Position numbers and translations under genes: made by a program | Assembly (NCBI GenBank): GCA_947501565.1 | Contig: CANMWJ010000002.1 | Span: 186,001-250,000, forward strand | Direction of reading: 5' to 3' | DNA from: an uncultured Marinobacterium sp. | GTDB lineage: Bacteria; Pseudomonadota; Gammaproteobacteria; Pseudomonadales; Balneatricaceae | DNA: 64,000 nt | Notes under the pieces: generated by a model | What the model was told of the DNA's origin: nothing | Seen by the model: only the letters and a program-made list of their open reading frames with translations | Databases searched by the model: none | Shown here: positions 48,685-59,229 of the stretch, one piece after another | Numbering within the stretch: the first letter of the stretch is position 1 | How the letters are laid out: every line of letters starts with the position of its first letter

Positions 48685-49491
48685 ATGAATCGAATTGCAG
48701 CGTGTTTTGAACGCCTGAAAGAGCAGGGTCGTCAGGCCCTGATTCCATACATCACCGCAGGTGACCCGGCACCGGGCGCGACCGTACCGACCATGCATGC
48801 AATGGTTGAAGCGGGCGCGGATATTATTGAGCTCGGTATCCCTTTCTCCGACCCGATGGCGGACGGTCCTACAATTCAGCTGGCGTGTGAGCGCTCCCTG
48901 AAACACGGAACCCGTCTTCTGGACGTACTGGATATGGTGAAAACCTTCCGTGAAAAGGATCAGGAAACACCAGTCGTGCTGATGGGCTACCTGAACCCGG
49001 TTGAAGTGCTGGGTTACGGTGCTTTCGCAGAGCAAGCCGCAGCAGCGGGTGTCGACGGTGCGCTGATCGTTGATCTGCCACCAGAAGAAGCAGAGGGTGA
49101 GTTTGATCAGGCGATGAAAGCCAACGGTCTGGATATTATCTACCTGCTGGCGCCAACCACTGAAGAGAGTCGTATCGAGCAGGTATGTAAAGCTGGTAGC
49201 GGCTACCTGTACTACGTCTCGGTGAAAGGTGTAACCGGCTCAGCGTCACTGGACGTTCAGGCTGTGGCTGATAAGCTGGATGTGGTTCGTAAATACACTA
49301 ATCTGCCTGTGGGCGTCGGCTTTGGTATCAAGGATGCTGAGTCTGCCAAGGCAGTATCTGAAGTTGCCGAGGGCGTGATCGTCGGCAGCGTTCTGGTGAA
49401 CAAGATTGCATCGCTGGTGCAGCAGCAGGACGAAATTCCTGCACAGGTTTCTGCTATCGTAGCAGAGCTGCGTACCGCGATGGATGCGTGA
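48685..49491 (+). CDS. trpA: Tryptophan synthase alpha chain
   Basis: Releases indole from indole-glycerol phosphate; 268 residues, TIM barrel. The catalytic Glu is in [10 protein letters not shown] and the Asp in V-D-L-P; the phosphate site is G-V-G-F-G-I. AAGGACGG precedes the ATG at 48685. Confidence 0.97.
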   Translation: MNRIAACFERLKEQGRQALIPYITAGDPAPGATVPTMHAMVEAGADIIELGIPFSDPMADGPTIQLACERSLKHGTRLLDVLDMVKTFREKDQETPVVLMGYLNPVEVLGYGAFAEQAAAAGVDGALIVDLPPEEAEGEFDQAMKANGLDIIYLLAPTTEESRIEQVCKAGSGYLYYVSVKGVTGSASLDVQAVADKLDVVRKYTNLPVGVGFGIKDAESAKAVSEVAEGVIVGSVLVNKIASLVQQQDEIPAQVSAIVAELRTAMDA

Positions 49492-49529
49492 AAAAACTGA
49501 CGCTTAAGTAAAGATTTGGAAATACATAC

Positions 49530-50390
49530 ATGAGTAACTGGCTGGAAAAAATCGTTCCCTCCCTGGTGCGCACTGAAACCAAGCGCTCCAACATTCCGGA
49601 AGGTCTGTGGAAGAAGTGTCCTAAGTGTGACGCGCCGCTGTATCGTCCAGAGCTGGAGAAGAACCTGAGCGTATGTCCTAAATGTGATCACCACATGCGT
49701 CTGGGTGCCCGCAAGCGTCTTGAGGTTTTCCTGGACGAGGAGAACCGCGTTGAGCTTGCGACCGACGTTGAGCCGGTAGATCGCCTGAAGTTCAAGGATT
49801 CCAAAAAGTACAAAGACCGTCTGTCTGCAGCTCAGAAAGCGACTGACGAGAAAGACGCGTTGATCGCAATGCGCGGTGAACTCAATGGTCAGCCGATTGT
49901 AGCTGTTGCCTTTGAATTCCAGTTCATGGGTGGTTCCATGGGTGCGGTTGTAGGTGAGCGATTCGTACGCGCAGCTAAGGTTGCACTGGAAGAGAAGATT
50001 CCTCTGGTATGTTTCTCCGCATCTGGTGGTGCCCGTATGCAGGAAGCACTGTTCTCCCTGATGCAGATGGCTAAAACCAGTGCTGTGCTGGAGAAACTGA
50101 AAGCTGCAGGCGTACCGTACATCTCTGTACTGACCGATCCTGTTTATGGTGGTGTATCTGCAAGTCTGGCGATGCTGGGTGATCTGAATATCGGTGAGCC
50201 TAAAGCGCTGGTTGGTTTCGCAGGTCCGCGTGTAATCGAACAGACCGTTCGTGAAAAACTGCCAGAAGGGTTCCAGCGCAGTGAGTTCCTGCTGGAGCAC
50301 GGTCAGGTGGATATGATCATTCACCGCCACCAGATGCGTGAGCGTCTGGACTCAATCCTGCGTAAGCTGACCCGTCAGCCTACAGCCTGA
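49530..50390 (+). CDS. accD: Acetyl-CoA carboxylase carboxyltransferase subunit beta
   Basis: Beta subunit of the carboxyltransferase of fatty acid synthesis; 286 residues. The N-terminal zinc ribbon has Cys30, Cys33, Cys49 and Cys52. The crotonase-fold part has G-G-S-M-G-A-V and S-G-G-A-R-M. It partners with AccA, not in the window. The trpA-accD-folC order follows the pseudomonad layout. Confidence 0.97.
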   Translation: MSNWLEKIVPSLVRTETKRSNIPEGLWKKCPKCDAPLYRPELEKNLSVCPKCDHHMRLGARKRLEVFLDEENRVELATDVEPVDRLKFKDSKKYKDRLSAAQKATDEKDALIAMRGELNGQPIVAVAFEFQFMGGSMGAVVGERFVRAAKVALEEKIPLVCFSASGGARMQEALFSLMQMAKTSAVLEKLKAAGVPYISVLTDPVYGGVSASLAMLGDLNIGEPKALVGFAGPRVIEQTVREKLPEGFQRSEFLLEHGQVDMIIHRHQMRERLDSILRKLTRQPTA

Positions 50391-50426
50391 GTGCTTTGGC
50401 AGCAAAACGACTGAAAATGTAATACT

Positions 50427-50466
50427 GGCCGGCGATTGAGCTTTTCAACTGCCGGCCTTTCTATTT
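50427..50466 (+). terminator. Terminator-like hairpin between accD and folC
   Basis: GGCCGGC (50427-50433) pairs with GCCGGCC (50451-50457), with an inner TTGA/TCAA stem, then TTTCTATTT. Probably a partial terminator. Confidence 0.65.
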
Positions 50467-50482
50467 CTGAATTGGATTATTA

Positions 50483-51760
50483 ATGGATCAGGTTACAGAT
50501 AACTTTTCACTGGATGAGTGGCTGGCGTGGATCGAGCGCTGTCACCCGTCTGAAATTGAGTTGGGATTGGAGCGTGTGCGCCAGGTGGCGGAGACCCTGC
50601 AGGTTCTCCAGCCGAGTTCGAAGGTTATTACCATTGCGGGCACTAACGGTAAGGGCTCCACTGTAACCTATCTGGAAACGATCCTGCTGAAAGCCGGATA
50701 CAGCGTCGGTTGTTACACATCGCCACACTTCAGGCGTTACAACGAACGCGTGCGACTCAACGGTCGTAATATCGCAGATGAAGAGCTCTGTCAGGCGTTT
50801 ACCGCGATCAACAATGCACGCGGTGAAACCCCGTTAACCTACTTTGAGTACGGTACTCTGGCTGCACTGGAGATCTTCCAGCGGAAACAGCCTGATGTAG
50901 TGTTGCTTGAAGTCGGATTGGGTGGGCGCCTTGATGCCGTAAACATTATTGATGCCGACGTGTCAGTGGTGACCAGTATTGCACTGGATCATATTGACTG
51001 GCTTGGTGATGATCGTGAAGTGATCGGGCGTGAGAAATGTGGTGTCTTCCGTGAAGGCCGTCCCGCAATCTGCGGTGACGCTGACCCTACTCAGTCTGTA
51101 GCGTTAACCGCCGCTCAAACCGGGGCAAAACTCTATCAGGTGGGTGATCAGTTCAGTTATAAACGTACCAGCGAGCACTGGCAGTGGCGGGGTGTTTGCG
51201 GTGCGGGTGAGCCTTTGCAGTTGAACGATCTTCCGATTCCGGATCTGCCTTTGCCGAATGCGGCGACTGCACTGCAGGTACTGGCGGTATTGGGACTGAA
51301 TATATCGCTGGAGCCGATATACGAGGGACTTGCCGATGCCAGAATGACCGGGCGCATGCAGCGCGTAGAGCTGGATAACGGAACTTGCTGGCTGGATGTG
51401 GCTCACAACCCTGAAGCCGCAGGATTGCTGGCGCAGCGACTGGAGCAGAAAGGACAGGAGGTTCATCTGGTGCTGGGTATGTTGGGCGACAAGGATATCG
51501 CGTCCGTGATCGAAACCTTGCGTCCGCAGGTTAGTCAGTGGTACCTGGCTGATCTCAACGTGCCGCGTGGCCAGAAGGCTGCGGTACTTGCTGAACATCT
51601 GCAGGAAGAAGTTGCGGAAGGGCGTTGCCAGACATTCGACGCAGTGGCTGGTGCACTGGATGCCGCTCAGCTTAAGCTAACCGGTGAGAACTGCTTGCTT
51701 GTTGCCGGTTCGTTCTTTACCGTGAGCGATGCGTTAGATCACTTGGGAGTGGATGACTGA
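50483..51760 (+). CDS. folC: Bifunctional folylpolyglutamate/dihydrofolate synthase
   Basis: Adds glutamate to folates; 425 residues of the Mur ligase fold. P-loop G-T-N-G-K-G-S-T near 53-60, Y-T-S-P-H motif, and L-E-V-G-L-G-G-R-L-D. It is adjacent to accD as in E. coli and leads the folC-SPOR-cvpA-purF run. Confidence 0.95.
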   Translation: MDQVTDNFSLDEWLAWIERCHPSEIELGLERVRQVAETLQVLQPSSKVITIAGTNGKGSTVTYLETILLKAGYSVGCYTSPHFRRYNERVRLNGRNIADEELCQAFTAINNARGETPLTYFEYGTLAALEIFQRKQPDVVLLEVGLGGRLDAVNIIDADVSVVTSIALDHIDWLGDDREVIGREKCGVFREGRPAICGDADPTQSVALTAAQTGAKLYQVGDQFSYKRTSEHWQWRGVCGAGEPLQLNDLPIPDLPLPNAATALQVLAVLGLNISLEPIYEGLADARMTGRMQRVELDNGTCWLDVAHNPEAAGLLAQRLEQKGQEVHLVLGMLGDKDIASVIETLRPQVSQWYLADLNVPRGQKAAVLAEHLQEEVAEGRCQTFDAVAGALDAAQLKLTGENCLLVAGSFFTVSDALDHLGVDD

Positions 51761-51762
51761 TT

Positions 51763-52317
51763 ATGCAAGAGAAACTGAAATACAGGCTGGTAGGCTTATC
51801 TGTGATTGTGCTCTCAGCGGGTATTCTGTTTCCCCTGTTTTTCAATGGCGACGGTTACAAGTCTCGCCACCTGGAATCCGCAATTCCGGAGATGCCGGCG
51901 TTGCCGGAGGTTGTCAGTATAACGCCGAAGACCGTCGTGCTGCCTGACACCTCCGAAGTCGCTGAGCCGGAGAAACCTGCTGTTGCCACGGTTAAGAAGT
52001 CTGAGGTTCTGGTCGCAAAAATAGAACAGCAGAAACCGGCGATCAATATCGAAAAGGATAAGCCAACCCTGGATAAACAGGGTGTGCCGGTGGCCTGGAC
52101 GCTGCAGCTGGCAACCTTTAACGACGAAGGCAATGCGAAGAAGCTCCGGACCCGGTTGATCGATGCTGGTCACAAGGTCTATACCCGGAAAAATGGAAAG
52201 CTGGTAAAGGTTTACGTTGGTCCGGACTTCCAGAAAACGAAACTTCAATCACTCAAGGTGAAGCTGAAAAAAGAGTTTAACCTTGATGGCATTATCGTAA
52301 GATTCTCCACTCGCTGA
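51763..52317 (+). CDS. SPOR domain protein, DedD-like
   Basis: A 184-residue protein with one N-terminal transmembrane helix (about 9-27), a Pro/Glu/Lys-rich spacer, and a C-terminal SPOR domain (W-T-L-Q-L-A-T-F, then Y-V-G-P). SPOR domains bind denuded septal peptidoglycan, so it probably localises to the division site. Its position, folC-dedD-cvpA-purF, is that of DedD. It starts 2 bp after folC. Confidence 0.85.
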   Translation: MQEKLKYRLVGLSVIVLSAGILFPLFFNGDGYKSRHLESAIPEMPALPEVVSITPKTVVLPDTSEVAEPEKPAVATVKKSEVLVAKIEQQKPAINIEKDKPTLDKQGVPVAWTLQLATFNDEGNAKKLRTRLIDAGHKVYTRKNGKLVKVYVGPDFQKTKLQSLKVKLKKEFNLDGIIVRFSTR

Positions 52318-52366
52318 TACGAAAAGCCTCTGGTAGAATGCGCGCATCTTTTTTGGGTTGTTACAG

Positions 52367-52864
52367 ATGATGAACTGGGCTGACTGGGTAATACTGGCGA
52401 TTATCGCCATCTCCTGTTTGTTTAGCTTAAGACGCGGCTTTGTTCGTGAAGCGATCTCTCTGGTTACGTGGGTGGCAGCGTTTATGGTAGCCCGTACCTT
52501 CTCTGCGCCCATGACCGAAATACTTCAAGCGTATATCCAAACCCCCTCTCTCCGTGTAGCAGCTGCCTTTGCTAGTCTATTCATAGTGACCCTGGTTGTC
52601 GGTGCACTGATCGGTCAGTTGATCGGCATGCTCGTATCTGTCACGGGATTAACGGCAACTGATAGGGTATTGGGTATCGCGTTTGGTGCCGCGCGTGGTG
52701 GCTTGGTTGTAGTACTGCTTGTGATGCTGGCGGGAGCAACCCCAGCAATAAATGATCCCTGGTGGAATGAGTCTCAGCTGATTCCCCATTTTGTACTGAT
52801 GGAAGCCTGGACCAAAGATGTGGCTAGTGAAGTCGCGGACGTGATCTGGAACGCAGGACGCTAA
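52367..52864 (+). CDS. cvpA: CvpA family membrane protein
   Basis: A 165-residue inner-membrane protein with about four helices and the early motif F-S-L-R-R-G-F-V-R-E. CvpA is tied to colicin V production and envelope stress tolerance; its mechanism is unclear. The ATG at 52367 or the next at 52370 is the likely start. Confidence 0.88.
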   Translation: MMNWADWVILAIIAISCLFSLRRGFVREAISLVTWVAAFMVARTFSAPMTEILQAYIQTPSLRVAAAFASLFIVTLVVGALIGQLIGMLVSVTGLTATDRVLGIAFGAARGGLVVVLLVMLAGATPAINDPWWNESQLIPHFVLMEAWTKDVASEVADVIWNAGR

Positions 52865-52910
52865 AAGAATAATTTTTTGATATTACCATTTCCCTTCGAG
52901 GTGAGTTCGG

Positions 52911-54437
52911 ATGTGCGGTATTGTCGGCATTGTTGCCAAATCCTATGTTAACCAGACTATTTTCGATGCGCTGACCGTTTTGCAGCATCGCGGCCAGGAT
53001 GCTGCTGGCATGGTGACCTGCGAAAGCGATCGCTTTTTCATGCGTAAAGATAACGGCCTGGTCAACGAAGTGTTCCGCACGCGCCACATGAAGCGCCTGG
53101 GCGGTAACATGGGTATCGGTCACGTCCGTTACCCGACTGCGGGCTCTTCCAGCTCCGCAGAAGCACAGCCGTTCTACGTGAACTCACCGTACGGTATCGC
53201 GTTGGCGCACAACGGTAACCTGACCAACGCTGAAGAACTGGCTGAGAAGATGTTCCGTGCAGACCTGCGCCACATCAACACCACTTCTGATTCCGAAGTG
53301 CTGTTGAACGTTTTCGCGCACGAACTGCAGCGTCAGGGCAAGCTGAAGCCTGAAGCATCCGATATCTTCTCTGCGGTAGAGCGTGTACATGATCGCGTAA
53401 AAGGCGGCTACGCGGTTGTCGCTGTTATTACCGGTTACGGCATTCTCGCGTTCCGCGACCCGAACGGCATTCGCCCACTGGTATACGGCAAGCGCACCCT
53501 GGCTGACGGTCAGGAAGAGTACATGGTAGCTTCCGAGAGCGTGGCACTGGACGTATGTGGCTTCGAGCTGGTGCGTGACATTCTGCCGGGTGAAGCGATC
53601 TTTATCACGATGGATGGCGAGGTTCACACTCAGCAGTGCACCAAGAACAGCCGCTTGACGCCTTGCCTGTTTGAATACGTTTATCTGGCGCGTCCGGATT
53701 CCATCATTGACGAAGTATCCGTACACAAAGCGCGGATGCGCATGGGTGTTAAGCTGGCAGAGAAAGTGCTGCGTGAGATGCCTGAGCACGATATCGATGT
53801 CATTATCCCGATCCCGGATACCAGCCGTACCTCCGCTCTGGAGATGGCTTACCATCTGGATGTGAAGTTCCGCGAAGGTTTCATCAAGAATCGTTACGTG
53901 GGCCGTACCTTCATCATGCCGGGTCAGGCGCAGCGTAAAAAATCTGTACGCCGTAAGCTGAACCCGATCGAGATGGAGTTCAAGGATAAGGTGGTGATGC
54001 TGGTAGATGACTCTGTAGTACGTGGTACTACCTCCCAGCAGATCGTACAGATGGCACGCGATATGGGTGCTAAGAAGGTGTACTTTGCATCCGCTGCACC
54101 AGCGGTACGTTACCCGAACGTATACGGTATCGATATGCCGTCCGCAACCGAACTGATTGCGCACGGTCGTAACGACGATGAGATCGCACAGGAAATTGGC
54201 TGTGACTGGATGCTCTACCAGGATCTGGAAGACCTGAAAGAGAGCGTACTGGCAGGCAACCCAGAGATTCAGGATTTCGATACCTGTGTGTTCGATGGTA
54301 AGTACGTTGCTGGCGACATCGATCAGAGCTATCTGGATCGTCTGGAACAGAAACGAAACGATTCCGCTAAAGCTGAAAAGGAAGGGCAGCAGGGAAAGAG
54401 CAACGAATCATCTGACCTGCATAACAAGATCGATTGA
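52911..54437 (+). CDS. purF: Amidophosphoribosyltransferase
   Basis: First committed step of purine synthesis; 508 residues. The Ntn glutaminase nucleophile Cys2 is exposed after Met removal (M-C-G-I-V-G). The PRTase part has the PRPP motif [21 protein letters not shown] precedes the ATG. cvpA-purF adjacency is conserved. Confidence 0.97.
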   Translation: MCGIVGIVAKSYVNQTIFDALTVLQHRGQDAAGMVTCESDRFFMRKDNGLVNEVFRTRHMKRLGGNMGIGHVRYPTAGSSSSAEAQPFYVNSPYGIALAHNGNLTNAEELAEKMFRADLRHINTTSDSEVLLNVFAHELQRQGKLKPEASDIFSAVERVHDRVKGGYAVVAVITGYGILAFRDPNGIRPLVYGKRTLADGQEEYMVASESVALDVCGFELVRDILPGEAIFITMDGEVHTQQCTKNSRLTPCLFEYVYLARPDSIIDEVSVHKARMRMGVKLAEKVLREMPEHDIDVIIPIPDTSRTSALEMAYHLDVKFREGFIKNRYVGRTFIMPGQAQRKKSVRRKLNPIEMEFKDKVVMLVDDSVVRGTTSQQIVQMARDMGAKKVYFASAAPAVRYPNVYGIDMPSATELIAHGRNDDEIAQEIGCDWMLYQDLEDLKESVLAGNPEIQDFDTCVFDGKYVAGDIDQSYLDRLEQKRNDSAKAEKEGQQGKSNESSDLHNKID

Positions 54438-54448
54438 GGTAAGTGCCC

Positions 54449-55666
54449 ATGAAAAAGCCCGGCTTTGAGCGGGAAGAGCGTATCCAGTTCGAAGGTGAAG
54501 ATTTCGCCTTCGATACGCTGGCAGTACGCGCCGGACAGCGTCGCACCGACGAAGGTGAGCACAGCGATCCGATCTATCTGACCTCCAGCTACGTATTTTC
54601 ATCTGCTCGCGAAGCGGCTGCACGTTTCGGCGGGGATGAAGAGGGGAATATCTATTCCCGCTTTACCAACCCGACGGTGCAGGCGTTTGAACGCCGTATC
54701 GCCGCACTGGAAGGTGCAGAGCGCGCGGTTGCAACGTCATCCGGTATGGCAGCGATTATGGCAGTGGGTATCTCCCTGCTGCAGCACGGTGATCACGTAG
54801 TCTGCTCTCGCAGTGTTTTCGGCTCGACCGTTTCGCTGTTCAGCAAGTACCTGATTCGCGCGGGTATCGAAACGACTTTTGTTGATCCGACCGATCTGGA
54901 CGCATGGCGTGGGGCGGTTAAACCGAACACCCGTATGTTCTTTATGGAAACCCCATCCAATCCGTTGGCAGAGCTGACGGATATCGAAGCGGTTTCTGCG
55001 ATTGCTCATGAACAGGACGCATTGCTGGCCGTTGATAACTGCTTCTGCACACCTGCATTGCAGCAGCCGCTCAAGCAGGGTGCTGATATCGTGATCCACT
55101 CCGCAACCAAGTACCTGGATGGTCAGGGCCGTTGTGTTGGTGGCGTCGTGGTGGGTTCTGACAAGTTGATGGAAGAGATCTTTGGTTACGTACGCACCTG
55201 CGGCGCGTGCCTGAGTCCATTCAACGCGTGGAACTTCCTGAAGGGTCTCGAAACCCTGAAATTGCGTATGAAAGCGCACAGCGAAAGCGCGATGGCGTTG
55301 GCGCAGTGGCTGGAAACGCAGAAGGGGATCGACAAGGTCTACTACGCGGGTTTGGACAGCCATCCGCAGCATGAGCTGGCGGTTAAGCAGCAGAGTGGAT
55401 TCGGTGGCGTTGTGTCTTTTGAGGTTGCAGGTGGTAAAGACGCTGCTTTCAACTTCATTGATGCGACAGAGATGCTGTCGATCACCGGAAACCTGGGTGA
55501 TGTGAAAACCACCATTACCCATCCGGGAACCACCACTCACGGCCGTATGAGTCCGGAAGAGCGTGCGGAAGCAGGTATCAAAGATAACCTGATCCGCGTG
55601 TCTGTTGGCCTGGAAGATCTGGACGACATTAAAGCTGACCTGTCGCGTGGTCTGGCGGCAATCTAA
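54449..55666 (+). CDS. metZ: O-succinylhomoserine sulfhydrylase
   Basis: Cys/Met-metabolism PLP enzyme of 405 residues that makes homocysteine directly from O-succinylhomoserine and sulfide. The PLP Lys is K221 in H-S-A-T-K-Y-L-D-G-Q-G. The ATG at 54449 has GAGGT eight bases before it; the GTG at 54443 is too close to that site. The purF-metZ order matches pseudomonads. Its stop overlaps thpR by 4 bp. Confidence 0.9.
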   Translation: MKKPGFEREERIQFEGEDFAFDTLAVRAGQRRTDEGEHSDPIYLTSSYVFSSAREAAARFGGDEEGNIYSRFTNPTVQAFERRIAALEGAERAVATSSGMAAIMAVGISLLQHGDHVVCSRSVFGSTVSLFSKYLIRAGIETTFVDPTDLDAWRGAVKPNTRMFFMETPSNPLAELTDIEAVSAIAHEQDALLAVDNCFCTPALQQPLKQGADIVIHSATKYLDGQGRCVGGVVVGSDKLMEEIFGYVRTCGACLSPFNAWNFLKGLETLKLRMKAHSESAMALAQWLETQKGIDKVYYAGLDSHPQHELAVKQQSGFGGVVSFEVAGGKDAAFNFIDATEMLSITGNLGDVKTTITHPGTTTHGRMSPEERAEAGIKDNLIRVSVGLEDLDDIKADLSRGLAAI

Positions 55667-56181
55667 GTTGCGATAAACTCCGCTTCTGTCTGATGTACTG
55701 CGCCGTCCTGGCGCAGTACGCTGCTTTTAAGCAGAAACCTATCCACCTCAAAACTGTATTTTCTGTACTCAAGCCGACTCTGTAGAATCTCGACAGCGGG
55801 TGCGGGATTTTTACGGCAGCGTCCCAGTGTCAGATGAGGGTGGAAACGGCGGCTTTCCAGTGCGATGCCACATTGTTGCACACGGCGATTGATCCGTGCC
55901 TGGAGCTGGCTTAAGGGTTCGCTGGTTTCCAGGCCAAGCCACAAGGCACCCTGTCTGAAGCAGCCAATCTCCTTGGTATGTAGCGTGAACGGGGTCAACT
56001 CGATTTCGCTCAGCGCTTCACACAGCGGTTCGAGCTGGTGATCCGGTTGATCACCCAGGAAGCTCAGGGTGAGGTGGATCTGCTCACTGCGGTTCCAGCG
56101 TATAGAGCGTGACGGAAACTGCAGATCGGTGAGCGCGTGACGAATATCGGTCGGCAAGTCGATGGCTATAAATAAACGCAT
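55663..56181 (-). CDS. thpR: RNA 2',3'-cyclic phosphodiesterase
   Basis: 2H phosphoesterase of 172 residues with two H-L-T-L motifs (near 37-40 and 118-121) forming the active site. Homologues open 2',3'-cyclic phosphates and ligate tRNA halves in vitro. It is convergent with metZ. Confidence 0.9.
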   Translation of the reverse strand: MRLFIAIDLPTDIRHALTDLQFPSRSIRWNRSEQIHLTLSFLGDQPDHQLEPLCEALSEIELTPFTLHTKEIGCFRQGALWLGLETSEPLSQLQARINRRVQQCGIALESRRFHPHLTLGRCRKNPAPAVEILQSRLEYRKYSFEVDRFLLKSSVLRQDGAVHQTEAEFIAT

Positions 56182-56243
56182 GTCGGCTGTACTTAAAGCA
56201 GAGAAGATATCTTGATCATCGTTGTAAGCAAAGAGAACTGCAA

Positions 56244-57224
56244 ATGAAGATTGTGTTGGCTCCGATGGAGGGTCTGGCGGATCCTATCATGCGGGATATC
56301 CTTACCCAGGTGGGTGGGATCGATTACTGTGTGACTGAATTTGTCAGGGTTTCTGTACGCTTACTGCCCCCACATATTTTCCGCAAGACCTGCCCGGAGC
56401 TGGATCACGGGGGTAAAACCCGTGCCGGTGTGCCCGTACATGTACAGTTGCTGGGTAGCGATCCGGAGATGATGGCGCGAAATGCGGCACGTGCAGCGCG
56501 TCTGGGTGCACCCGCGATCGACCTTAACTTCGGTTGCCCGTCAAAGGGGGTTAATGCCAACCGGGGTGGGGCGATTCTGCTGGAAACACCTAACGAGATC
56601 CACGAGATTGTCAGAATGGTCCGTCAGGCGGTACCGGATCATATCCCTGTCAGCGCTAAGATGCGTCTCGGCTTCAATGACAAAGAACTCTACCTGGATA
56701 ACGCTGCGGCAATCGCAGATGCGGGTGCTGACCATATGACCGTTCATGCCCGCACCAAAAAAGAGGGTTACAGGCCACCCGCGCATTGGGAGTACATCGC
56801 ACGCATCCGTGAGTATGTGAAAATCCCGGTTATCGCCAACGGTGAGGTCTGGAATTTTGAAGATTACACGCGCTGTCGTGAAGTCAGCGGCTGTGAGGAC
56901 GTGATGATCGGGCGCGGTCTGATTGCACAGCCAGACCTGGCGCGTATTATCAAAGGTCAGCGTGACGGCTCCCCATTGGGACTTATCGAATGGCCTGCAA
57001 TTCTGGCATATCTGCAGGAGCTGATCGCCCAGTCCGAACACCGTATGCAACCGCGTTACGTGCACGGACGGGTAAAACAGTGGTTACAGCACCTGAAGCG
57101 TCGATACCCCGAGGCCACACCGTTGTTTGATCGGGTTAAGGTAATCAACGACATCGACAGGCTTAAGCAGCTGTTAACGGGCGAACAGGCCCGTTTTGCT
57201 GAGATGGCGGCGGTTAACCGCTGA
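56244..57224 (+). CDS. dusC: tRNA-dihydrouridine(16) synthase
   Basis: FMN enzyme of 326 residues that reduces U16 of tRNA. L-A-P-M-E-G-L at the start and the catalytic Cys in L-N-F-G-C-P-S-K-G-V-N. The sequence is nearer DusC than DusA or DusB. It overlaps amrS by 11 bp at the 3' ends (convergent). Confidence 0.9.
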   Translation: MKIVLAPMEGLADPIMRDILTQVGGIDYCVTEFVRVSVRLLPPHIFRKTCPELDHGGKTRAGVPVHVQLLGSDPEMMARNAARAARLGAPAIDLNFGCPSKGVNANRGGAILLETPNEIHEIVRMVRQAVPDHIPVSAKMRLGFNDKELYLDNAAAIADAGADHMTVHARTKKEGYRPPAHWEYIARIREYVKIPVIANGEVWNFEDYTRCREVSGCEDVMIGRGLIAQPDLARIIKGQRDGSPLGLIEWPAILAYLQELIAQSEHRMQPRYVHGRVKQWLQHLKRRYPEATPLFDRVKVINDIDRLKQLLTGEQARFAEMAAVNR

Positions 57225-58281
57225 GGTAGACCGGTTGACGTCTGGCACCCCAGTCACCGTGGGTTGCCTCATACACGCCCGGCAGAGGTTCGTGGCAGTG
57301 TGCGCAACGTCCGTTTACCAGATTCCATTCTCCTAGTTCATACCAGTCCCGTTCAATCAGACGGATACCGCAGCTGTGGCAGTAGGTTGAATTGCCCACC
57401 GTATCATGTACGTTGCCGGTGTATACGTACCTTAAACCGTTATTGACCGCGATATCGCGGGCGCGAGTCAGCGTTGTTGCGGGCGTGCGGCTTTTATCCA
57501 GCATCTTCCAGTCCGGGTGAAAGGCGGTAAAGTGCAGCGGTACCGATGGTCCAAGGTTATCGAAGATCCAGCGTGACAGGGCGTCCAGCTCTTCGTTGCT
57601 GTCGTTTTCATCGGGGATCAACAGCGTTGTAACCTCAAACCACACATCGGTTTCATGGTGCAGGTAGAGCAGGGTATCCAGTACCGGTTGCAGGCTGCCG
57701 CCGCAGATCCGTTTATAGAAACGTTCGGTAAACGCCTTGAGATCGATATTGGCTGCGTCCATATGCCTGAAGAAACGGGGGCGTGCAGTATCGGTGATGT
57801 AGCCTGCGCTCACGGCTATCGATTTAACCCCATACGCCTCGCAAGCGATCGCGACATCTTCGGCGTATTCCAGAAAGATCACCGGATCGTTGTAGGTATA
57901 GGCTATGGAACGGCAGCCGTTGTCATGGCAGTAACGTGCGAGCTGTTCCGGACTGGCAGCATCAGCCAGACGGTCCATCTGTCGCGCTTTACTCATATCC
58001 CAGTTCTGGCAGAACTTGCATGCCAGGTTACAACCGGCCGTACCAAAGGAGAGTACAGGTGTGCCGGGCAGGAAGTGGTTAAGTGGTTTCTTCTCGACCG
58101 GATCGATACAGAATCCGCTGGAGCGTCCGTAGGTATAGAGATGCATGCGGCCGTTTTCGTTGCCGCGTACGAAGCACAAGCCGCGTTGGCCGTCAGATAA
58201 CTTGCAGTAACGGGGGCACAGATCGCACTGTATTTTGCCGCGATCTACCTCATGCCAGAAACCGACCTCAATAACGCTCAT
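57214..58281 (-). CDS. amrS: AmmeMemoRadiSam system radical SAM enzyme
   Basis: A 355-residue radical SAM protein. The CxxxCxxC cluster is Cys84, Cys88 and Cys91 in G-C-N-L-A-C-K-F-C. An N-terminal C-x2-C-x3-C region (C-D-L-C-P-R-Y-C) and a C-terminal zinc-ribbon-like part (C-H-S-C-G and C-A-H-C) are as in the AmrS family. Its reaction is not established. The ATG at 58281 follows GGAGGTG; the longer reading is rejected. It is divergent from amrB, 168 bp away, and both accessory genes of the system are present. Confidence 0.9.
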   Translation of the reverse strand: MSVIEVGFWHEVDRGKIQCDLCPRYCKLSDGQRGLCFVRGNENGRMHLYTYGRSSGFCIDPVEKKPLNHFLPGTPVLSFGTAGCNLACKFCQNWDMSKARQMDRLADAASPEQLARYCHDNGCRSIAYTYNDPVIFLEYAEDVAIACEAYGVKSIAVSAGYITDTARPRFFRHMDAANIDLKAFTERFYKRICGGSLQPVLDTLLYLHHETDVWFEVTTLLIPDENDSNEELDALSRWIFDNLGPSVPLHFTAFHPDWKMLDKSRTPATTLTRARDIAVNNGLRYVYTGNVHDTVGNSTYCHSCGIRLIERDWYELGEWNLVNGRCAHCHEPLPGVYEATHGDWGARRQPVYLSG

Positions 58282-58449
58282 ATGCACCTCCGAACCGTTG
58301 GAAAAGCCGGTAAGCAACCCTTTCTTCCTGAAGTTCTTTCTATACTTAAAGACTAGGAGTCTGGTCGGCTTACAGCAACCATAAGCCACACCAGATCTGT
58401 ACCTGATGGCTAGATGTTGTTTTGACTAATTCATATACCGGAGTGTGCT

Positions 58450-59229
58450 ATGGAAACCCGACAACCCGCGGTGGCTGGGCTGTTCTATGCGGGACGATCT
58501 GATGAGCTAGCGCAGGACGTTGATCGGATGCTTAATGCTGCTGAGCGACCACCGTTAAATGGCGTGCGTGCACTGGTCGTACCACATGCTGGTTATGTCT
58601 ATTCCGGCGATGTGGCCGCTTCTGCTTTCAGTTGCCTGCCGCGCGGGGCACGTTACAGGTATATCCTCTTGATTGGCCCCAGTCATCGCGTCGCATTTTA
58701 TGGCATGGCAGTTCCCGAAACCCGCAACTTCAAAACCCCTTTGGGTGAGTTCCCATTGGCAACAGCGGTGATCGCAGAGATGGTCGAACAGGGTTGGGTC
58801 AGTTACAACGAGATGGCGCATCAGCAGGAGCATTGTCTGGAGGTGCAGCTGCCATTTCTGCAACGCTCAGAGATCGAAGGTCCGTTGGTGCCGGTGGTCG
58901 TCGGCGATGCAACGCCCGGGCAGGTCGCCGAGCTTATACGTCCGGCCTTAGCTGATCCGGAGGTGCTAACACTGATCAGTACGGATATGAGCCACTATCA
59001 CGCTTACGACGAAGCACGTGAGATAGACGGCCACACCCACAAACGTATTTTGGAAGGTGCTACCGATATTCGCGGTGATGAAGCCTGCGGTTACATGGGC
59101 TTGAACGGGCTGCAGCAGGCATTGCTCGATAGTGGATATCAGATGCACCTGTTAAAACGCTGTAATTCCGGAGATGTCTCCGGTGACAGAAACCGAGTGG
59201 TGGGGTATGGAGCCTATGCCGTCTATTGA
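58450..59229 (+). CDS. amrB: AmmeMemoRadiSam system protein B (Memo family)
   Basis: A 259-residue Memo-fold protein related to class III extradiol dioxygenases. His46 (P-H-A-G-Y), His79 (P-S-H-R) and Cys238 (R-C-N-S-G-D) correspond to the metal-site His, His and Cys of human MEMO1. D-M-S-H is at 179-182. Function in bacteria is unknown. It overlaps amrA by 14 bp. Confidence 0.9.
   Translation: METRQPAVAGLFYAGRSDELAQDVDRMLNAAERPPLNGVRALVVPHAGYVYSGDVAASAFSCLPRGARYRYILLIGPSHRVAFYGMAVPETRNFKTPLGEFPLATAVIAEMVEQGWVSYNEMAHQQEHCLEVQLPFLQRSEIEGPLVPVVVGDATPGQVAELIRPALADPEVLTLISTDMSHYHAYDEAREIDGHTHKRILEGATDIRGDEACGYMGLNGLQQALLDSGYQMHLLKRCNSGDVSGDRNRVVGYGAYAVY

Noticed and set aside
47430-48686. A 418-codon minus-strand frame opposite trpB
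   Set aside because: trpB is unmistakable on the plus strand; no support for an overlapping gene.
53184-54164. A 326-codon minus-strand frame opposite purF
   Set aside because: Shadow of purF, with no motifs.
57655-58200. A plus-strand 181-codon frame opposite amrS
   Set aside because: The radical SAM gene on the minus strand has its cysteine cluster and zinc ribbon, and the other frame has nothing.
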